Origin: Rotaria macrura
Lineage: Eukaryota > Rotifera > Eurotatoria > Philodinida > Philodinidae
Reading direction: 5' to 3'
Length of the DNA: 64,000 bases
Assembly: GCA_900239685.1 (NCBI GenBank)
Contig: OENT01000693.1
Location: forward strand, 1-64,000
The notes under the pieces are model-generated. The model saw only the letters and a program-made list of their open reading frames with translations, was not told where the DNA came from and ran no database searches. Made by a program: the position numbers and the translations under genes. Of the stretch, positions 59,853 through 64,000 are shown in pieces (within the stretch, counting starts at the first letter, position 1; every line of letters begins with the position of its first letter).

Positions 59853-62800
59853 TTATGTTTTAACACTAATTCCTTTAAATGGTATTTGTCGACAATCGAC
59901 CATAGATTCTTTACTCTCTCCATTGGATACACTCGTAGGATTTGTTTTCATTTTTTTCGGTTTATTGCTGATTTCATCATGTGACGTTGTAATTGATGAT
60001 GATTTTCGTTTCGTTGTCAACATTTTCATGATGTCATCATTGGCTGTCAATTCGAATCTATATTTATAGGAAAATGGAAAAAATATGTCTCGTGAAAGAA
60101 AAACTCTAACAAAACAAAATACCTCTTCTTAAACGATTGTAAAAGATTAAGACTTTGTTTACGTTGCTTATCACTATTGATTGGCTTGACTTTAATAGCA
60201 AGTGAAATTGCTTCAAGTAAAGTTGCTGCTTGTTTTACAGTTAATTTTGGATTCTAGAAAATATAATTTAATGTCTTTATACATCATATTACTTGATAGA
60301 AAAAGTAAAGACTAGACAAGATCGATCATTGGCAAACAACTAATTATTATATGAATATAAAAGATTCTAAAACAACCATAAACTAAAGCTGTACAACACT
60401 AAATATGATGTTATAGTTCACAGTGTTCATTTTTTTCCAATCAAATTTATCAAAAGTAGCTGTAGCTTGGGAAAGTTGTATACACATTTCTTGACAAAAT
60501 TAAATCGTGTTCGTTGGTTTCAGAGAATGAATTCTTGAGTTTCTACCAGTCTACCGTATGAAAGAATTGTTTCCAACCTACTAAGTTCAGGTAAGTAGTA
60601 AGATTTTGATCATAATCGCACATAACTTAGTAGTCATACTTTTGTTTTCTAGTCGCTCTCATTTTTCGGATTTTTCGGACTCCAAAAAATATGTCTTTAG
60701 TGAACTGAACAACGACGATCTGGACACATTCAGAATATTAAAATTCAAACGATCTAACGTAAGTTTAATATCTAAAGTAATCAAATCAAAACTTACTCGA
60801 ATGAGTAATAACTTTTGTGTTAATACTGTAATGATATGTATCGATTCGAATTTCGATGATTTTTGATCATTACACATCTACATGAGAACAAAAACAGACA
60901 TTTGTAAGTGTTTTTATTTTTAATTTTATATTTAGAAACCATATTTTCCAGATGAATAACAAAATAATCAATAGTTTCCTGTAATTTTGCCTTATGAAAA
61001 ATAAATACTCAAATCTTACCGTAACAAGTAAATCGATGGTTGCTTTCAATAAATTCTCATCCATATGATCCAACTATAGAAATTATAGAAAGTAAAGTTT
61101 AACGAAATTAACGAACATTTACTTGTTTTTTATTGAGAAAATTGTTTAATGTACCACAGACAATATTCTTTAATTAAAATAAAAAAATAGGATATCATCA
61201 TACAATGACAATAAGAAAGAATTACTCGTTTTTTCCAGCTAATCGTTTCTTTCAAAGCTGTTTTTACCATTAATAACATAAGACGAATGCCATAATCTGG
61301 AAAACGTAAGAGAAACTCTTTGATAATACTTGGATGAATAACATATTGATGAATAAGTGGTTCATCATCATCATCATCGTCATTGTCGTTTTGTTTTCTC
61401 TTTTTCTTCTCTGTTTTTTCTTTTGATCTAAATAACGTAGAATATTTTTTCACAAAATAACATTTCAATCAATAAAATCAATCAACGTACGGCTTCGGTT
61501 GAAGAAAACGAATGAATCCACCTTCATACATTGTCAAGATTGTCTCTTCTACACCAGCTAGTTTATCTTCGAGTTTACCAACATGTAAACAAACTTTGAT
61601 CTAAAAATATAGCAAACCAAAGTGACAACAAACAGCTACCTTAGATCTAATCAGTTGTCTACTTACGACAAACATCGATACTTTTGATAATGTATCAGTA
61701 GTTAATTTTGTTCGACTACCTGTACAAATGAAAGTATCAATTTTTTAGTTCATCTTTCGAAACAGAAAACAAATTACAAACCAGCTAGTGTTGTTAAATA
61801 CCGAAACAACTCCAAACAATCACTAGTTGTCGGCATATCTGAATGACCAATCTAAAAATGATAAACAAGACAAGATATAACTTACGCACACTGTTACTTT
61901 CTATAGAATCTTAAATTGTACCACTGTCAAATTTTATGAAATTTATCTATTGCCAGATCCTACAGATTACTCTATATGTGAATGAAGTACGCGAAAAGAT
62001 GCAAAGACTCGTATTGTACGATCATTTACTTTTCATTGAGTCAAATGAAATTCTCATGAATTATTCAGCATTTTTAGTATTTCTGAATTAAAACATGATT
62101 GATATGCCAGCAAGATTTGAATAACTATTAATTAAACTTGAATCAATTATTTCTGTGAAGAGACACTTCTTTGTCTTGATCAATTTAGTGGAATTACTTT
62201 CTAGTCTGACGTTTGAACAAATTCCGCTTAACAGAACAAGAAAACTAGTCATATATTCCCTTCTAGACAAAAGTTGTGAAATATCTTTCGTTAAATCAAT
62301 CGATGCAAATAAATCTATTTCAACATCAATGTATCATTCACTCATTTCTCTACTATACCACATATGACTATTTTTTAGGCAACTAAGAAAGCAACAGACA
62401 TTCACTTCACACGAGCCGCTTGAGCTACATGCCAGTATAAGGTGAGTGCGTAGAATGTTTAGAAACGGCACATGTGTCGCAACTTCTTCAGGGTCAATTT
62501 ATAATTGATTGAAGAATTCTTCAGAAGAAAAGACTTGACAATATTAGAAAAAAAAAATATTGTTTCAAGAGGATTACTAAAAAGACGACAAGCTCTGATG
62601 AAAGACATGTTATTTTATTCTCGATATTTCACTTTTATCAGGCATCTATCTTTTTCATATAAATGTGTTGTAGTTAAGAATCTTTTTTTCTATGAGTTAA
62701 ATACTAACGCTACGTAAAATTCTTCAACTTTTTCAATACAGAAAAAAACTATTTTCGAAAGTCAAAAGAATTGTACTGACATGAACAGCTCGTCGATAAT

Positions 62801-64000
62801 GAATCGAATTCATTTACTCTCAAAATAGGCATGCTTAATATGAAAAACTCTTGTTATTTCGAGTCGTATTCGAAATAGGATACTAACCGAATCTACAATC
62901 ATCATTAATTCAATCATAATGTGCAAAAAGAAAGTAAATATCACAACGACGAAATATCAGTGTTCATGTGATTTACTCGGACCGATGCATATCGAAATAG
63001 GGAATTTCTTGAACGCGTTAGTTTGTACAGAGAAAAGAAACCGTAAAACTTCTAGATCCAAAGTAAAAATTACTCGCCGTGAGTTAGTCTATACATTTAA
63101 GGCGAGAAAACAAAGGTAAGCATAACGGCTGACACTTGCAAAACGTGTTCGATGTTCAAATCACCTCTTAATTATCTATAAATCAGGACTAAGAGCTCAT
63201 CGAAAGAACTTCGTCAATGATATTAACAAATACGATACATACTTTTCGATTAGATAAATGACATAAGATTGAATCAAGTCGTTCGATCATTGTTTTATAA
63301 GCAGCTGTATTGGGTAAACTCGTCATCGTTTCAATTAATGGACGTATACTTATCTTAACAAATAATCAAATATAGATTGATTAAAATAAAAATTTAAGTC
63401 ATTCACAAATAATACAAAAAACAATTGACACGTCTCCCACTTACTAAAACAAAACGCATACGGTCATCTTTTTTAATAACCGATTCAATAAGATCAAGTA
63501 CACGAAATTGATGATGAAGTTTTTCATTGATTATTTTACTATTGGATGATTTTTTCATTTGTGATCGAAATGCTTCTGCAATAAGTGGATCTAAACGAAG
63601 CATCGCTTCATCATCCATATCGACATCATCCTAAAAATGAATCACTAAAATATACGATTCGTTCGAAACTGCGTTTTACCTCTTGATCTTCTTTTACAGC
63701 TGCATCACCCAATGCTTTTTCCACAGCTTTTCGAAGATCTTCATTGGCATCACCATTTTCAATAAGATCTTCGTCTTCTTCGATATCCGAATCATCTTCA
63801 TCCTCATCGTCGTCATCTTCATCCTCATCCTCATCGTTATCACTACTTTCGTCGTCGTCGTCGTCGTCGTCGTCGTCTTCATCGTCACTGTCATTTTCTA
63901 CCGTGATCGTCTAAATTGAAACAAATTTTTACTGAGACAATATTCGAATGAATCAAATTGATTTTACTTGAAGCATTAGTTTCAATGCACTTTCATTAAC
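59853..64000 (-). CDS. MYBBP1A: Myb-binding protein 1A / DNA polymerase V family, C-terminal part (5' end outside window)
   Basis: Twelve exons in the window, minus strand: 64000-63968 (partial), 63910-63680, 63630-63445, 63353-63243, 61851-61782, 61719-61667, 61600-61491, 61427-61226, 61167-61123, 61073-61020, 60253-60123, 60057-59853; phases agree, 476 codons visible plus stop. First comes a long Asp/Glu tract coded by repeated GAC/GAT, then EDLRKAVEKALGDAA and DDEAMLRLDPLIAEAFRSQM. This acidic tract plus LDPLIAEAFR helix is the hallmark of MYBBP1A/POL5. HEAT-like helices follow (HHQFRVLDLIESVIKK, SIRPLIETMTSLPN), and a Lys-rich tail ending in GISVKT may be a nucleolar signal. Family members are nucleolar and act in rRNA transcription and ribosome biogenesis. 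Introns of 1391 bp (61852-63242) and 766 bp (60254-61019) stand out. The stop is 129 bp upstream of the ATE1 start. Confidence 0.8.

Noticed and set aside
63694-63919. Valine/isoleucine-rich plus-strand frame and Met/Thr-rich minus-strand frame
   Set aside because: Both are other-frame readings of the Asp/Glu tract of the MYBBP1A exon 63910-63680.
1-64000. CRISPR arrays, bacterial operons or ribosome binding sites
   Set aside because: Split genes with GT-AG introns and metazoan protein families show this is eukaryotic nuclear DNA; no regular spacer-repeat arrays were seen.

Overview
The window is animal nuclear DNA. It is AT-rich and carries split genes with GT-AG introns, many only about 50-65 bp long, that encode proteins of clear metazoan type. 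The best guess is a bdelloid rotifer. That guess rests on very small introns, AT-rich third codon positions, low-complexity S/T/Q/N stretches in the proteins, a large ionotropic glutamate receptor, and short tracts of (TGTGGG)n, the known telomere unit of Adineta vaga. It is an inference; another protostome cannot be excluded.

Layout. From 1 to 15 kb the sequence is sparse: a decayed Tc1/mariner transposase (170-720), a small unknown two-exon gene (6866-7417), a nine-exon CDK1/CDK2-type kinase (9435-10861) and, converging on it, a secreted phospholipase-A2-like protein (11357-11980). A two-domain galectin lies on the minus strand at 15731-17042. From 18 to 40 kb the window is rich in non-autonomous repeats: fold-back elements, a hAT-like element with an 8-bp target duplication, a 2.4-kb palindrome, and several families of short GC-rich motif-repetitive elements. 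A glutamate receptor gene (25174-32176) sits inside this zone. Its introns are far longer than those of its neighbours and contain these repeats, and its ORF has one single-base frameshift. A broken gene remnant lies at 33450-34280. A four-exon gene of unknown function follows at 40914-43342.

From 45.3 kb to the right edge the window is gene-dense and all on the minus strand. In transcription order from the right: the 3' part of a MYBBP1A/POL5 gene (nucleolar rRNA synthesis), ATE1 (arginyl-tRNA-protein transferase), UBE2G1 (ubiquitin-conjugating enzyme), a compact senataxin/Sen1 helicase, and MTRES1 (mitochondrial S4-domain RNA-binding factor). Gaps between these genes are only about 120-355 bp. 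ATE1 (N-degron arginylation) and UBE2G1 both act in ubiquitin-dependent protein turnover; senataxin, MYBBP1A and MTRES1 act in transcription or RNA metabolism.

All exon models were built by hand from reading frame, splice sites and recognised protein families. Each junction given was checked for phase consistency. No database search was run.
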